Shown in pieces: positions 29,572 to 39,462 of a DNA stretch of 64,000 nt. The first letter of the stretch is position 1; the number at the start of each line of letters is the position of its first letter. Made by a program: the position numbers and the translations under genes. Location: the NCBI RefSeq assembly GCF_003319115.1, contig NZ_QOHF01000023.1, forward strand, positions 1 through 64,000, read 5' to 3'. Below the pieces are notes generated by a model. It did no database searches, was not told where the DNA came from, and saw only the letters and a list, made by a program, of their open reading frames with translations. Source of the DNA: Geodermatophilus sp. TF02-6 (GTDB lineage Bacteria > Actinomycetota > Actinomycetes > Mycobacteriales > Geodermatophilaceae).

Positions 29572-29644
29572 CTGGGGGACTCGGACTCGAACCGAGACCT
29601 CCCGGCTCCAAAGGCCGGCGGGCTGCCGATTACCCCATCCCCCA
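29572..29644 (-). tRNA. tRNA-Gln (anticodon TTG)
   Basis: The reverse strand folds into a cloverleaf: acceptor TGGGGGA/TCCCCCA, anticodon stem CCGGC/GCCGG with loop CTTTGGA (anticodon TTG), T-arm with GGTTCGAGTCC, and discriminator G. The CCA end is not encoded. It lies 31 bases upstream of glmU. Confidence 0.93.
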
Positions 29645-29782
29645 CCGGCGGCCGCCGCAGACGACGGCCGCCGGGCGCCGGACGGTGCCGGCGCCCCGGG
29701 CCGAGCCTAGATGAGGGAGTCCGCCCGGATCGGTCCGCGACGCGGAGGCCGGGGACGTCCGCCGTCGACCGGACCCCGGCCC

Positions 29783-29889
29783 CCTTGCAGGACCCCGCCG
29801 CCGGCCCTCCTGCAGGGTCCCGCCGCGAGCCTGCGAGCGGTGGGGGGCAGGAGGGTCCTTCTCCGGTGGGGGGCAAGGGGGGTCCTTCA
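29783..29889. repeat. GC-rich intergenic repeat abutting the ispE stop
   Basis: It shares CTTGCAGGACCC, CTCCTGCAGGG, GCGAGCCTGCGAGCGG and two GGGGGGCA...GGTCCTTC blocks with the family. The final TCA is the complement of the ispE stop codon. The rest of 29645-29782 shows no gene. Confidence 0.7.
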
Positions 29890-30852
29890 GCCGACCAGCC
29901 GCGCGCCGGGGACGGGGCCGTGCACCGCCCGCACGGTGCGGTAGACGCCCTCGCCGGCCAGCGAAGCGGTCATCCGCACCGCGGCGTCCTCGTCCTCGAC
30001 GAGCGCGGCCACGGTCGGGCCCGAGCCGCTGACGATCGCCGCGGCGGCGCCGGCGCCGGTCGCCGCGCGCAGCGCCCGGCGCAGGTCCGGCCGCAGCGAC
30101 ACCGCGGGGGTCTGCAGGTCGTTGCCCAGGGCCGCGGCCAGTGCCGGCACCGGCCCGCTGCGCAGCGCGGCGATGACCGGCTCGGGCGAGGCGAGCTGCG
30201 CGCCGTCGGGCACCCGGCCCTCGGCGCGCAGCCGGTCGAGCTCGGCGTAGACCGCCGGCGTCGACAACCCCTCCGCGGCGATGCCGAGCACCCAGTGCCA
30301 GCGGCGGCGGGCCAGCACCGGGGAGAGCTGCTCGCCGCGGCCGGAGCCGAGGGCCACCCCGCCGAGCAGGCCGAACGGGACGTCGCTGCCCAGCTCGGCG
30401 GCGAGCGCGGTCAGCTCGCCGCGGGTGGCGTGGGTGCCCCACAGCGCGTCGAGGGCGACCAGCGCCGCGGCGGCGTCCGCGCTGCCGCCGGCCAGGCCCG
30501 CGGCGGCGGGGATCGACTTGTCGACCGCGATGGCCGCGTCGGCGGGCACCCCGGCCCGGTCGGCGAGCAGCTCGGCGGCGCGCCAGACCAGGTTGCGGCG
30601 GTCGGTCGGGACGGCGTCCGGGCCGCGGCCCGTCGTCCCCTCGCCGGTCACGGTCAGCGAGAGGCCGCGGCCCGGGCGGACGGTGACCGTGTCGAACAGG
30701 GAGACCGCGAGGTAGACGGTGCGCAGTGCGTGGAAGCCGTCGGAGCGCAGCGGGCCCACCGCCAGGTGCACGTTGACCTTGGCGGGGGCGCGGGCGACGA
30801 CGGCGCCGTCCCCGGCCAGCCGGCCCGGCCCGCCGGGTGAGGACCAGCTCAT
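29887..30852 (-). CDS. ispE: 4-diphosphocytidyl-2-C-methyl-D-erythritol kinase
   Basis: IspE phosphorylates CDP-methylerythritol in the MEP isoprenoid pathway. The 321-residue GHMP kinase shows [26 protein letters not shown], the ATP-binding loop [19 protein letters not shown] and the C-terminal [13 protein letters not shown]. Its ATG overlaps the rsmA stop (ATGA), so rsmA and ispE are cotranscribed. Its stop codon coincides with the end of an intergenic repeat. Confidence 0.95.
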   Translation of the reverse strand: MSWSSPGGPGRLAGDGAVVARAPAKVNVHLAVGPLRSDGFHALRTVYLAVSLFDTVTVRPGRGLSLTVTGEGTTGRGPDAVPTDRRNLVWRAAELLADRAGVPADAAIAVDKSIPAAAGLAGGSADAAAALVALDALWGTHATRGELTALAAELGSDVPFGLLGGVALGSGRGEQLSPVLARRRWHWVLGIAAEGLSTPAVYAELDRLRAEGRVPDGAQLASPEPVIAALRSGPVPALAAALGNDLQTPAVSLRPDLRRALRAATGAGAAAAIVSGSGPTVAALVEDEDAAVRMTASLAGEGVYRTVRAVHGPVPGARLVG

Positions 30853-31712
30853 GCCGGGTCCCCGGTCGCGGCCAGCCGGGCGAAGTCGGCGACCGACAGC
30901 TGCTCGCCGCGGGTGGCCGGGTCGATGCCGGCGGCGCGCAGCCGCGCCTCGGCGGCCGCGGGGCCGCCGGCCCAGCGGGCCAGCGCCGCGCGCAGGCTCT
31001 TGCGCCGGGAGGCGAAGGCGGCGTCGACGACGGCGAAGGTGGCGGCCCGGTCGCCGGGGGGCGGCGGACGGCGCACCAGCGCCACCAGCCCGGAGTCGAC
31101 GTTGGGCTCGGGCCAGAAGACGCGCCGGCCCACGGTACCCGCGCGCCGGACCTCGCCGTACCAGGCCGCCTTGACCGACGGCACGCCGTAGGCGGGTGTC
31201 CCGGGGGCGGCGGCGAGCCGCTCGGCGACCTCGGCCTGGACGAGGACCAGGGCGCGCCGCAGCGGAGGCAGGAGCTCCAGCAGGTGCAGCAGGACGGGCA
31301 CCGCCACGTTGTACGGCAGGTTGGCCACCAGCGCGGTGGGCGCCGGCCCCGGCAGCTCGGCGATCCGCAGCGCGTCGGCCGCGACGACGGTGAGCCGGCC
31401 GGCCAGCGCGGGCGCGCGCTCGGCCACCGTGCGCGGCAGCCGGGCGGCCAGCCGGGGGTCGATCTCGACCGCGGTGACGTGCGCGGCGACGGGCAGCAGC
31501 CCGAGGGTCAGCGAGCCCAGGCCGGGGCCGACCTCGAGGACGACGTCCTCACCGGTGAGCTCGGCGGTCCGCACGATGCGCCGGATGGTGTTGGCGTCGT
31601 GCAGGAAGTTCTGCCCGAGGGTCTTGGTGGGGCGCAGCTCGAGCTGCCGGGCCAGGTCGCGGATGGCGACCGGACCCAGCAGCTCGGGGGATGGCTGGGG
31701 AGGAGTGCTCAG
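30849..31712 (-). CDS. rsmA: 16S rRNA dimethyladenosine transferase with apparent CTG start
   Basis: RsmA (KsgA) dimethylates two adjacent adenines near the 3' end of 16S rRNA. The protein shows [21 protein letters not shown], the SAM loop [17 protein letters not shown], the catalytic [15 protein letters not shown] and the PWYGEVR-like region. The nearest GTG (31574) lies after the GQNFL motif and would delete it. From the upstream stop at 31728 there is no ATG, GTG or TTG. The CTG at 31712 gives [22 protein letters not shown], a normal-looking N-terminus of a 287-residue protein. Only a weak GGGA lies upstream. This is the second gene here with such a start. Confidence 0.88.
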   Translation of the reverse strand: MSTPPQPSPELLGPVAIRDLARQLELRPTKTLGQNFLHDANTIRRIVRTAELTGEDVVLEVGPGLGSLTLGLLPVAAHVTAVEIDPRLAARLPRTVAERAPALAGRLTVVAADALRIAELPGPAPTALVANLPYNVAVPVLLHLLELLPPLRRALVLVQAEVAERLAAAPGTPAYGVPSVKAAWYGEVRRAGTVGRRVFWPEPNVDSGLVALVRRPPPPGDRAATFAVVDAAFASRRKSLRAALARWAGGPAAAEARLRAAGIDPATRGEQLSVADFARLAATGDPA

Positions 31713-31727
31713 GGTCGTCCCGTCGGC

Positions 31728-32828
31728 TCAGAGGCGGCGCCCACACGACGGCCACGGCGAGGCGCCCCGGGCGGCGTACAGCCGCTCCCCGACGGCGATC
31801 TGCTGCTCGCGGGTCGCCTGGTGCGGGTACGACGCGTACTGGCCGCCGCCGTTGGCCAGCCAGGTGGACTGGTTGAACTGCAGACCACCGTAGTAGCCGT
31901 TGCCGGAGTCGATCGACCAGTTGCCGCCGGCCTCGCACCGGGCCAGCGCGTCCCAGTCCAGCCCGCTGGTGGAGGTCGCAGGGGCGGCGGCCGCGGGGCG
32001 CTCCTTGGTGCCCACGCCGACCAGCTCGTCGACCGGCTCGCGGGTGACCTGCGTGCCCACCTGCTCGCGTTCGGTCTCCACGCCGTCGACGACGGTGACC
32101 CGGTAGGTGGTGGTCCGCTCGCCGTCCACGCCGGCCCGGGTGACGGTCCGCTCGCCCTCGAAGGCCTCCGGGTCGTCGGTCTCGACCCGGCCGTGCGCGA
32201 TGGCGGTCTCCTGGGTGACCTCGCTGACCCGGACGCGGAAGACCTGCAGCCGCGTCCGGTCCACCAGCGCCTGGTCGGGGGGGACGCTGGTGCGGTCGGT
32301 CGGGCCCAGGGTGACGCCCTGCTCGGCGAGCAGGTCGCCGGCGGTGGCCGCGGTGGTGGTCACGACGCGCTGCTGCCCGTCGACGACGAGGGTGACCTCC
32401 TTGGGCGTGGTGATCGACAGCGCCATGCCGTCGAGCGGGAGGCGCTCGCTGCGGCTGGCCGAGACCACCAGGCCCTCGGCGCGGTAGCCGAGCTGCTCGA
32501 GCGCCTCGTCGACCGACAGCGCGGTCACGTAGACCTCGCTCTGCACGCCGTCCACGGTCAGCTGCAGCGGCCGGGCCCGGTTGACGACGACGGTGTCGCC
32601 GTCGCCCACGGCGGCCCCGGGGTCGGGCAGGACGACGTCGTGCGCCCGGGTCTGCAGCCCCTCCTCCTCGAGCACCTCACCGACGGTGTCGGCGTAGGTG
32701 TCCACCTGCCGCGCCTGCCCGTCGACGGTGAGGGTCAGGGACTTCCGCGCGGCGGCGAAGGCCACGGACCCGCCCACCAGTCCGAGCAGGACCAGGGCGA
32801 ACAGGACGAGCTTCAGCGATCGGGGCAC
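31728..32828 (-). CDS. rpfB: Resuscitation-promoting factor, RpfB type
   Basis: Secreted or membrane-tethered muralytic factor that promotes regrowth of dormant cells. The 366-residue protein has a signal/anchor helix at ~9-28 (LFALVLLGLVGGSVAFAAA), then DUF348 repeats (KSLTLTVDGQARQVDTYADT and two more) and a G5 domain (GERTVTRAGVDGERTTTYRVTVVDGVE). The C-terminal transglycosylase-like Rpf domain (LDWDALARCEAGGNWSIDSGNGYYGGLQF) contains the catalytic Glu. The GTG at 32828 follows GGAGAAGA. Synteny with rsmA, ispE, tatD and metG matches the mycobacterial rpfB locus. Confidence 0.93.
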   Translation of the reverse strand: MPRSLKLVLFALVLLGLVGGSVAFAAARKSLTLTVDGQARQVDTYADTVGEVLEEEGLQTRAHDVVLPDPGAAVGDGDTVVVNRARPLQLTVDGVQSEVYVTALSVDEALEQLGYRAEGLVVSASRSERLPLDGMALSITTPKEVTLVVDGQQRVVTTTAATAGDLLAEQGVTLGPTDRTSVPPDQALVDRTRLQVFRVRVSEVTQETAIAHGRVETDDPEAFEGERTVTRAGVDGERTTTYRVTVVDGVETEREQVGTQVTREPVDELVGVGTKERPAAAAPATSTSGLDWDALARCEAGGNWSIDSGNGYYGGLQFNQSTWLANGGGQYASYPHQATREQQIAVGERLYAARGASPWPSCGRRL

Positions 32829-33170
32829 GACTCTTCTCCGGGGCCACGGACCCGGGCAGAGGACGGCGCGGGCACCCGCCGGCTGGCGGGCGCCGAGCGC
32901 GCCCCGGCCCGGACGGCGCCGCGACCGGGAGGCGAGGCTCCCGCTCGCGGCGCCCTCCGGGTCGGACCCCATCCCGACCGGTCACGATCCAATGACGCAG
33001 ACGACATGTCTGACGACGGTGCGTCACGCAGTGAACCAGGGGGTCGCCGTGCCGACATGACGACGCGCCGACCCGCACGGTCGGCCACGTGCCGGGGGAG
33101 GCCGGCCGGGTCGCCCGTTGCGCAGGAGGCGGTCGAGGTCAGGCGGGCGTCGCGGCGGCCGCGACCGGGT
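32829..33170. other. Leader of the rpfB-like gene
   Basis: This 342-base gap holds no convincing gene. It contains small imperfect palindromes: CAGAC-N5-GTCTG near 33000 (reverse strand) and TTCACTGCGTGA near 33024. Either could be a regulator site. I could not find the conserved core of a c-di-AMP riboswitch. Confidence 0.3.
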
Positions 33171-34049
33171 TCAGCGGGTCAGCGCCCGGTCGTCGACGCG
33201 CAGCGGCCGCAGCCAGGTCACCAGGAAGACCGCGACCGCCAGCCCTGCCGCCAGCGCGGCGAACCCGCTGGCCACCAGCGCGACGGGCACCAGGTCGAAC
33301 CCCTGGGTGACCCGGTCGCCGAGGTCGATGCCGGCGGCCAGCAGCAGCGTGCCCAGCGGCAGCAGGGCCAGCACGCTCGTCGCCGCGGTCACCAGGTGCG
33401 CCGTCCACGTGCGCAGCGCCTCGTCGACCGGCACGTCGGCGCCCTCGGCCGGCAGCGGCCGGGCGAGGGTGCGCAGCAGCGCCAGCTCGGCCAGCGCCCA
33501 GGCCGCGAGGGGGACGACGAGGGCCACCCCGCCCACCGAGTCGGGCAGCTCGTCGCGCTGCCACAGGAGGACGGCGGTCACCAGCTCGGCGACCACGAGC
33601 ACGCGCATCGCCCACAGCAGGACGAGCGAGATCTGCTCCGAGCGCCGGGGCCGGCGGGCCGGGGAGCTGGCCCGCCAGCGCGGCCGGGGCCGCGTCGCCT
33701 CGGCCAGGACGACGCCCAGCAGCAGCCCGGCGCCGAGGGCCGGCGCCCAGAGGAAGACCGAGGCCTCGGCGAACAGCACGATGCTCACCACGATCCCGAC
33801 CAGCCCGAGCAGGAAGCCCAGCTGGCGGACCCGCCGTCCGTGCTGCGCCTGGCGCCGGACCGTGGCCAGGCCCTCCGGCGTGGGGGTGGCGAACCCGACC
33901 GCCGCGGCCGCGACGGCCCGGCGGCCGGCGGCCAGGGCCCAGGCGCGGGCGAGGAGGACACCGGGGACCAGCACGGCGACGAAGAGCACGACGGCGATGA
34001 GGCGGCCCACGGTGTCGATTGTCGCCCTCCCGGGCGACACCGCCACCAC
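33171..34049 (-). CDS. Polytopic membrane protein of unknown function
   Basis: A 292-residue protein with about seven hydrophobic segments (LIAVVLFVAVLVPGVLLA near the start, then pairs near 75-115, 140-195 and 215-285). I do not recognise the family and no catalytic motif is visible. It lies between rpfB and tatD, on the same strand, with repeats upstream. An internal GTG at the VGRL segment is an alternative start. Confidence 0.6.
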   Translation of the reverse strand: MVAVSPGRATIDTVGRLIAVVLFVAVLVPGVLLARAWALAAGRRAVAAAAVGFATPTPEGLATVRRQAQHGRRVRQLGFLLGLVGIVVSIVLFAEASVFLWAPALGAGLLLGVVLAEATRPRPRWRASSPARRPRRSEQISLVLLWAMRVLVVAELVTAVLLWQRDELPDSVGGVALVVPLAAWALAELALLRTLARPLPAEGADVPVDEALRTWTAHLVTAATSVLALLPLGTLLLAAGIDLGDRVTQGFDLVPVALVASGFAALAAGLAVAVFLVTWLRPLRVDDRALTR

Positions 34050-34116
34050 GTGCCGTCCCCGCTGCGCGGAGCCGCGAGTCCTTCCTCCTCCTCAGGGGAC
34101 CCTCCAGCCCCGCACC

Positions 34117-34386
34117 CGGCCGGCCCCGCTGCAGGGCCCCGCCGGCCCCGTCCCGGCGGCCCTCCTGCAGGGGCCCGTCACGAGCTTGCGAGTGGCGGGG
34201 GCAGGAGGGTCCTTCTACCGAGCCCTGACGGCCCCCTTGCAGGTAGAAGGACCTCGCCCCTCTCAACCCTCGCGAGCTCGGGCTGAGCCTCCGGGCGAGG
34301 CCAGCCTGCGAGTGGCGGGGGGGCAAGGGGGTCCTTCATGGGGAGGACGGGGTCCTTCAACGAGGCGTGGGGGCAGCGGGGTCCTC
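34117..34386. repeat. Compound GC-rich repeat, about two and a half units, abutting tatD
   Basis: The segment holds two CTGCAGGG blocks, three CCTGCGAGTGGCGGGG-like blocks and four GGTCCTTC or GGTCCTCC endings. An internal inverted element (CTTGCAGGTAGAAGGACC) sits inside. The end touches the TAG stop of tatD. It is the largest accumulation of this repeat in the window. Confidence 0.65.
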
Positions 34387-35253
34387 CTACCAGGAGCCGA
34401 AGACGCGCTCGGCGTTCTCCGTGAGCGCCGCGCAGAGCCGGGGCAGGTCCACGCCGGTGACCTCGGCCAGCGCCCGGACGGTCAGCGGCACCAGCCGGGA
34501 GCCGTTGGGCCGGCCGCGGTGGGGCACGGGCGTGAGGAACGGCGCATCGGTCTCCACCAGGAGCTGGTCGAGCGGCGTGCGGGCCGCCGCCTCCCGCAGG
34601 CGCCCGGCGTTGGCGAAGGTCACCGTCCCGGCGAAGGAGAGCACGAAGCCGCGCTCGACGCAGGCCGCGGCGAACGCCGCGTCCCCGGAGAAGCAGTGCA
34701 GGACGGTGTGCTCGGGCGTGCCCTCGTCCTCGAGCACCCGCAGGACGTCGGTGTGCGCGTCCCGGTCGTGGACGACCAGCGCGACCCCGCGCTCCTGGGC
34801 GATGCGGACGTGCGCGCGGAACGACGCCTCCTGCGCCGCCCAGCCCTCGGGCCCGGTGCGGAAGCGGTCCAGGCCGGTCTCCCCCACCGCGCGCACCCGG
34901 GGCAGCGCCGCCAGCCGGTCGATCTCGGCCAGGGCGTCGTCGGTCGCCGCGCCGGCGCCGGCCTCGTTCGGGTGGACGGCGACCGCGGCCAGCACGTTGG
35001 GGTGCCGGGCGGCGAGCTCGGCCGACCACCGCGAGGAGGCGACGTCCACCCCGACCTGCACCAGGCGGGGGACGCCGACGGCCGCGGCGGCGGCGATCTC
35101 GGCGTCCACCTGCCCGTCGTCCGCCGTCCGACCCTCCTCGCCGAGGACGATGTCGAGGTGGGTGTGGCTGTCCACCGCCGGCGCCGGCAGCGGCTCCGGG
35201 GACGGCGGTGGCTCCCCCCGCCGGTCGGCGCGGGCGCCGGCCGGCCGGCTCAC
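34387..35253 (-). CDS. TatD-family metal-dependent hydrolase (DNase)
   Basis: The 288-residue TIM-barrel protein carries metal ligands in VDSHTHLDIVLG, VAVHPNE, the Glu of AVGETGLDRFR, VVHDRDAHTDVLRVL, HCFSGD and VETDAPFLTPVPHRGRPN. TatD proteins are 3'-5' nucleases acting on single-stranded DNA or RNA. The ~30-residue Arg/Pro-rich N-terminal extension is not part of the fold. It follows metG by 37 bases, as in mycobacteria (Rv1007c-Rv1008). Confidence 0.9.
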   Translation of the reverse strand: MSRPAGARADRRGEPPPSPEPLPAPAVDSHTHLDIVLGEEGRTADDGQVDAEIAAAAAVGVPRLVQVGVDVASSRWSAELAARHPNVLAAVAVHPNEAGAGAATDDALAEIDRLAALPRVRAVGETGLDRFRTGPEGWAAQEASFRAHVRIAQERGVALVVHDRDAHTDVLRVLEDEGTPEHTVLHCFSGDAAFAAACVERGFVLSFAGTVTFANAGRLREAAARTPLDQLLVETDAPFLTPVPHRGRPNGSRLVPLTVRALAEVTGVDLPRLCAALTENAERVFGSW

Positions 35254-35290
35254 CCCGCCCCCCGAGGGGCCATTGTGGCCACAAAGGCCC

Positions 35291-37084
35291 TCACTCGCCC
35301 TCCTCCAGCCGGCGCAGCTCGTCGGCGACGATCGACTCGTCGAGCTTGCGGAACACCGGCGTGGGCGGCGAGAGCGGCGTCCCCGGCTCCAGCGGTCGGG
35401 ACGCCCACACCGCCTGCGCGGCGTCGTAGTCGCCGGTGATCACCGGGTAGGGCGAGCCGTCGTCGAGGTCGGTGACCTCCTCGACGCGCGGGGCCGGCGA
35501 CCACACGCCGGTGCCGCCGAGCAGCTCGTGCACCTTCTGCGCCGAGTGCGGCAGGAACGGGGTCAGCAGCGCGTTGCAGTCGCTGACCGCCTGCAGCGCG
35601 GTGTGCAGCACGGTGTCCCGGCGGGCGGGGTCCTCCTTGAGCTTCCACGGCGCCTGGTCGGAGAGGTACTTGTTCGCCTCCCCGACCACCCGCATCGCCT
35701 CCGTGGCCGCGGCCTTCTGCCGGTTGCGGGACAGCAGCTCACCGATCGACCCGAACGCACCCGTCGTCGAGGTCAGCAGGGCGCGGTCGGCGTCGGTCAG
35801 CTCGCCCGGCGCGGGGACGGCGCCGACGTTCTTGGCCGCCATCGAGACGGTGCGGTTGACCAGGTTGCCCCAGCCGGCGACCAGCTCGTCGTTGTTGCGG
35901 CGGAGGAACTCCGCCCAGGTGAAGTCGGTGTCCTGCGTCTCCGGGCCGGCGACGGCGATGAAGTAGCGCAGCGCGTCGGCGTCGTAGCGGGCGAGGAAGT
36001 CGCGCACGTAGATCACCACGTGGCGGGACGACGAGAACTTGCGCCCCTCCATGGTGAGGAACTCGCTGGAGACCACCTCGGTGGGCAGGTTCAGCCGGCC
36101 CAGCGAGCCCGGGGTGCCGCCCTTGTCGCCCTCGCCGTCGTAGCCGAGCAGCTGCGCCGGCCAGATCTCGGCGTGGAAGACGATGTTGTCCTTGCCCATG
36201 AAGTAGTAGGCGTCCGCGTCCGGCGTCTGCCACCACTGGCGCCAGGCGTCGGGGGCGCCGGAGCGGCGGGCCCACTCGATCGACGCCGACAGGTAGCCGA
36301 CGACGGCGTCGAACCAGACGTAGATGCGCTTGTCCGGGCGGTCGCGCCAGCCCTCGAGCGGCACCGGCACGCCCCAGTCGATGTCGCGGGTGTAGCTGCG
36401 CGGCTTGAGGTCGGGGAGCAGGTTCTTGGCGAAGTTGAGGACGTTGGGCCGCCAGCCCCGGCGGCTGTCCAGCCAGTCGGCCAGCGCCTTGCTGAACGCG
36501 GGCAGGTCGAGGAAGTAGTGCTCCTCCTCGACGAACGCAGGCCGCTCCCCGTTGATCCGGCTGCGCGGGTCGATCAGGTCGACCGGGTCGAGCTGGTTGC
36601 CGCAGTTGTCGCACTGGTCGCCGCGGGCGCCGTCGTAGCCGCAGATGGGGCAGGTGCCCTCGATGTAGCGGTCGGGCAGGGTGCGCCCGGTCGACGGGCT
36701 GATCGCGCCGAGCGTCGTCTTGGGGAAGACGTAGCCGTTCTTCAGCAGCCCCAGGAAGATCTCCTGGCTGATCGCGGCGTGGTTGGCCGTCGTCGTCCGG
36801 GTGAACAGGTCGTAGGAGAGCCCCAGCGAGGCCAGGTCGCCGACGATGATGCGGTTGTTGCGGTCGGCGATCTCCCGCGGGGTCACGCCCTCGGCGTCGG
36901 CGGCGACGGTGATCGGCGTCCCGTGCTCGTCGGTGCCGCTGACCATCAGCACCCGGTCCCCCACCATGCGGTGGTAGCGGCTGAAGACGTCGGAGGGGAC
37001 GCCGAAGCCGGAGACGTGGCCGATGTGCCGCGGGCCGTTGGCGTAGGGCCAGGCCACGGCGGTCAGGATGTGCCGATCACTCAC
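35291..37084 (-). CDS. metG: Methionyl-tRNA synthetase
   Basis: Class I synthetase of 597 residues. HIGH motif variant [21 protein letters not shown], zinc knuckle [18 protein letters not shown] with all four cysteines, KMSKS variant [11 protein letters not shown], and the anticodon-binding helical domain after ~400. There is no C-terminal EMAP domain, as usual for actinobacteria. GTG start at 37084. Confidence 0.96.
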   Translation of the reverse strand: MSDRHILTAVAWPYANGPRHIGHVSGFGVPSDVFSRYHRMVGDRVLMVSGTDEHGTPITVAADAEGVTPREIADRNNRIIVGDLASLGLSYDLFTRTTTANHAAISQEIFLGLLKNGYVFPKTTLGAISPSTGRTLPDRYIEGTCPICGYDGARGDQCDNCGNQLDPVDLIDPRSRINGERPAFVEEEHYFLDLPAFSKALADWLDSRRGWRPNVLNFAKNLLPDLKPRSYTRDIDWGVPVPLEGWRDRPDKRIYVWFDAVVGYLSASIEWARRSGAPDAWRQWWQTPDADAYYFMGKDNIVFHAEIWPAQLLGYDGEGDKGGTPGSLGRLNLPTEVVSSEFLTMEGRKFSSSRHVVIYVRDFLARYDADALRYFIAVAGPETQDTDFTWAEFLRRNNDELVAGWGNLVNRTVSMAAKNVGAVPAPGELTDADRALLTSTTGAFGSIGELLSRNRQKAAATEAMRVVGEANKYLSDQAPWKLKEDPARRDTVLHTALQAVSDCNALLTPFLPHSAQKVHELLGGTGVWSPAPRVEEVTDLDDGSPYPVITGDYDAAQAVWASRPLEPGTPLSPPTPVFRKLDESIVADELRRLEEGE

Positions 37085-37116
37085 GGCACGAGCCTAGGCC
37101 GCGCCGTCCACCCGGT

Positions 37117-37752
37117 TCAGCGCCGGCCGGACCCTGCCGTCGTCGGGACGTCGGGGGCCGCGGCGGGCGCCGGGGTGGTGAGGGCGACCGCCACCAGGGC
37201 GAGCCCGATGACCGCGAGCGTGGCGGCTCGCAGCCGGGGGCCCGCGGCGGCCGGCTCGGGGCGGCGGAGCGGGGCGCGGGGCCCCTCCACCACCCAGGCC
37301 ACCGCCGACGGGGCGCCGGCGAGCAGCAGCTTCCCGACCGGCAGGCCCAGGGCCAGCAGCGCCAGCGCGGGCAGCGGCAGGGTGGTCGGCAGCACGACGG
37401 GCAGCGGCGTCACCACCGTGGCCACGAACAGGGCGCCCGCCAGCGCGATCTCGGCGACGGCCACGCCCGTGTACACCCGCCGGCCCGACCCGTCGGCCAG
37501 CAGCGCGCTCCCCCCGGCGCACAGCACCACCCAGCCGGCGAGCAGCAGCACGACGGTCGCGACGAGCCCGCCCGAGGTGCGCAGCGGGGTGAGCAGCAGC
37601 CCGTCGAGCCCGGTGAGCCCGCCGGCGACGAGCGCCACGGCCTCTGCCCCGCCGACCGCGGCGGCCCCCAGGACGGACGCCGGCGGCCGGCGCCGGACTC
37701 GGGACGGCGCCGCGGTCGGGGTCTCGCGGGCATCGAGGACGGTGCTCGCCAC
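37117..37752 (-). CDS. Membrane protein of unknown function
   Basis: A 211-residue protein with about six hydrophobic segments (GAAAVGGAEAVALVAGGLTG; LVATVVLLLAGWVVLCAG; AVAEIALAGALFVATVV; LPALALLALGLPVGKLLLAG; LAVIGLALVAVAL). No family is recognised. It lies 32 bases after the metG start on the same strand. Actinobacteria often keep such small integral proteins here. Confidence 0.6.
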   Translation of the reverse strand: MASTVLDARETPTAAPSRVRRRPPASVLGAAAVGGAEAVALVAGGLTGLDGLLLTPLRTSGGLVATVVLLLAGWVVLCAGGSALLADGSGRRVYTGVAVAEIALAGALFVATVVTPLPVVLPTTLPLPALALLALGLPVGKLLLAGAPSAVAWVVEGPRAPLRRPEPAAAGPRLRAATLAVIGLALVAVALTTPAPAAAPDVPTTAGSGRR

Positions 37753-37853
37753 GGGGCTGCTCTCCCTGGCCGGGGACGACGGTCACCGGTCGGGTCGGCG
37801 CGGGCCGGCGTCCGCTGTACCTCCGCGGCCGCCGGCCTCACCCCTCCGAGGGG

Positions 37854-39356
37854 TCAGGAGCGGGAGGTGCGCTCCGCCCCCGCGGGACGGCGCTCGCCGG
37901 TGGCCATCCGGCTGTGGCTGCGGCTGTAGCCGAAGTAGACGACGACCCCGATTCCCATCCAGATGACGAACCGCAGCCAGGTGTCGGCCGGCAGGTTGAG
38001 CATCAGCCAGAAGGAGGCGAGCGCCGAGATCCACGGCAGGACCTGCACCGCCGGCAGCCGGAAGGAGCGCGGGAGGTCCGGCCGGGTGCGGCGCAGGATC
38101 CACACCCCGACCGAGACGAGCAGGAACGCGAAGAGCGTCCCGATGTTGACCAGCTCGGCGAGCGTGCTCAGCGGTACGAAGCCGGCGAGGAGAGCGACGA
38201 TCACACCGGTGATGAGGGTGATCCGGTACGGCGTCCCGTAACGGGGGTGCACCCTCGCCAGGGTGGGGGGCAGCAGGTGGTCGCGGCTCATCGCGAACAG
38301 CACCCGCGACTGGCCGAGCAGGAGGATGATGACCACCGAGGTCAGGCCGGCCAGCGCGCCCAGCGAGATGATGCTGGCGAAGAAGGTCAGCCCGTTGGCG
38401 GCGAAGGCCCCGGCCAGCGGCGCGGTCGCGGAGAGCTCCGTGTAGTTCTGCATGCCGACCACGACCAGCGACACCGCGACGTAGAGGGCGGTGCAGATCG
38501 TCAGCGAGCCGATGATCCCGCGCGGGAGGTCCTTGGCCGGGTTGCGGGTCTCCTCCGCGGCGGTGGCGACGATGTCGAACCCGATGAAGGCGAAGAACAC
38601 GATCGCCGCCCCGGCCAGGACGCCGCCCCAGCCGAAGCTGCCCTGGCTGAACCCGGTGAGCAGCGAGATGAGCGGCGTGTGCCACCCGACCTCGCCCTCG
38701 GCCGCCGGCTGGGCGGGCGGCACGAACGGCGAGTAGTTGTCGGCGTCGAGGTGGAACAGCCCGACCACGATCACCAGCAGGACGACAGCCAGCTTGATCG
38801 CCACGACCACCGCGGTGACCCGGGACGAGAGCTTGACGCCGAGGATGAGGACGCCGGTCATGGCCAGGGCGATCACCATCGCGGGGATGTTGACCGTGGC
38901 CTCCTCCCCGGCGATGGACGTCGGCAGCGCGAGGCCGATGTCGTCGAGCAGCTGGTTGAGGTAGCCCGACCAGCCGACCGACACCGTCGCCCCGCCGAGC
39001 GCCAGCTCGAGCACCAGGTCCCAGCCGATGATCCAGGCCACGAACTCGCCGAAGGTGGCGTAGGAGAACGTGTACGCCGACCCGGCCACCGGCACGGTGG
39101 AGGCGAACTCGGCGTAGCACAGCGCCGCGAGCCCGCAGACCACGCCCGCGATGACGAAGGAGACCGCGACCGCGGGACCGGCCTGGTCCCGGGCGACCAG
39201 GCCGGTGAGCACGAAGATGCCGGTGCCGATGATCACCCCGACGCCGAAGACGGTGAGGTCCAGGCCCGAGAGGTTCCGCTTCAGCCGGTGTTCGGGCTCG
39301 TCGGTGTCGCGGATCGAGTCCTCGACGCTCTTCACCCGGCGCGTGTCTGCGGCCAC
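37854..39356 (-). CDS. APC-superfamily amino acid permease (cationic type)
   Basis: The 500-residue protein has 12-14 membrane helices. The substrate-binding helix carries GVGVIIGTGIFVLTGL, and helix 6 carries FFAFIGFDIVATAAEETRNPAKDLPRGI, both diagnostic of the APC family and closest to cationic amino acid transporters (YfnA/CAT). It should import amino acids by proton coupling or exchange. The GTG at 39356 sits six bases after GGAGGG. Confidence 0.88.
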   Translation of the reverse strand: MAADTRRVKSVEDSIRDTDEPEHRLKRNLSGLDLTVFGVGVIIGTGIFVLTGLVARDQAGPAVAVSFVIAGVVCGLAALCYAEFASTVPVAGSAYTFSYATFGEFVAWIIGWDLVLELALGGATVSVGWSGYLNQLLDDIGLALPTSIAGEEATVNIPAMVIALAMTGVLILGVKLSSRVTAVVVAIKLAVVLLVIVVGLFHLDADNYSPFVPPAQPAAEGEVGWHTPLISLLTGFSQGSFGWGGVLAGAAIVFFAFIGFDIVATAAEETRNPAKDLPRGIIGSLTICTALYVAVSLVVVGMQNYTELSATAPLAGAFAANGLTFFASIISLGALAGLTSVVIILLLGQSRVLFAMSRDHLLPPTLARVHPRYGTPYRITLITGVIVALLAGFVPLSTLAELVNIGTLFAFLLVSVGVWILRRTRPDLPRSFRLPAVQVLPWISALASFWLMLNLPADTWLRFVIWMGIGVVVYFGYSRSHSRMATGERRPAGAERTSRS

Positions 39357-39462
39357 GACGTCCCTCCGGTCGGCCAGCGCTGCTCGTCCCCGGCAGCGTG
39401 GCACGGGTGCGGCCGCTGCGCATGCCTACGCTGTTGGGTCGTTCCGGCCGAGAGGAGTGCGG

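Noticed and set aside
32829..33170. c-di-AMP riboswitch in front of the rpfB-like gene
   Set aside because: Such switches often precede Rpf genes in actinobacteria, but I could not find the conserved core or a matching long fold here.
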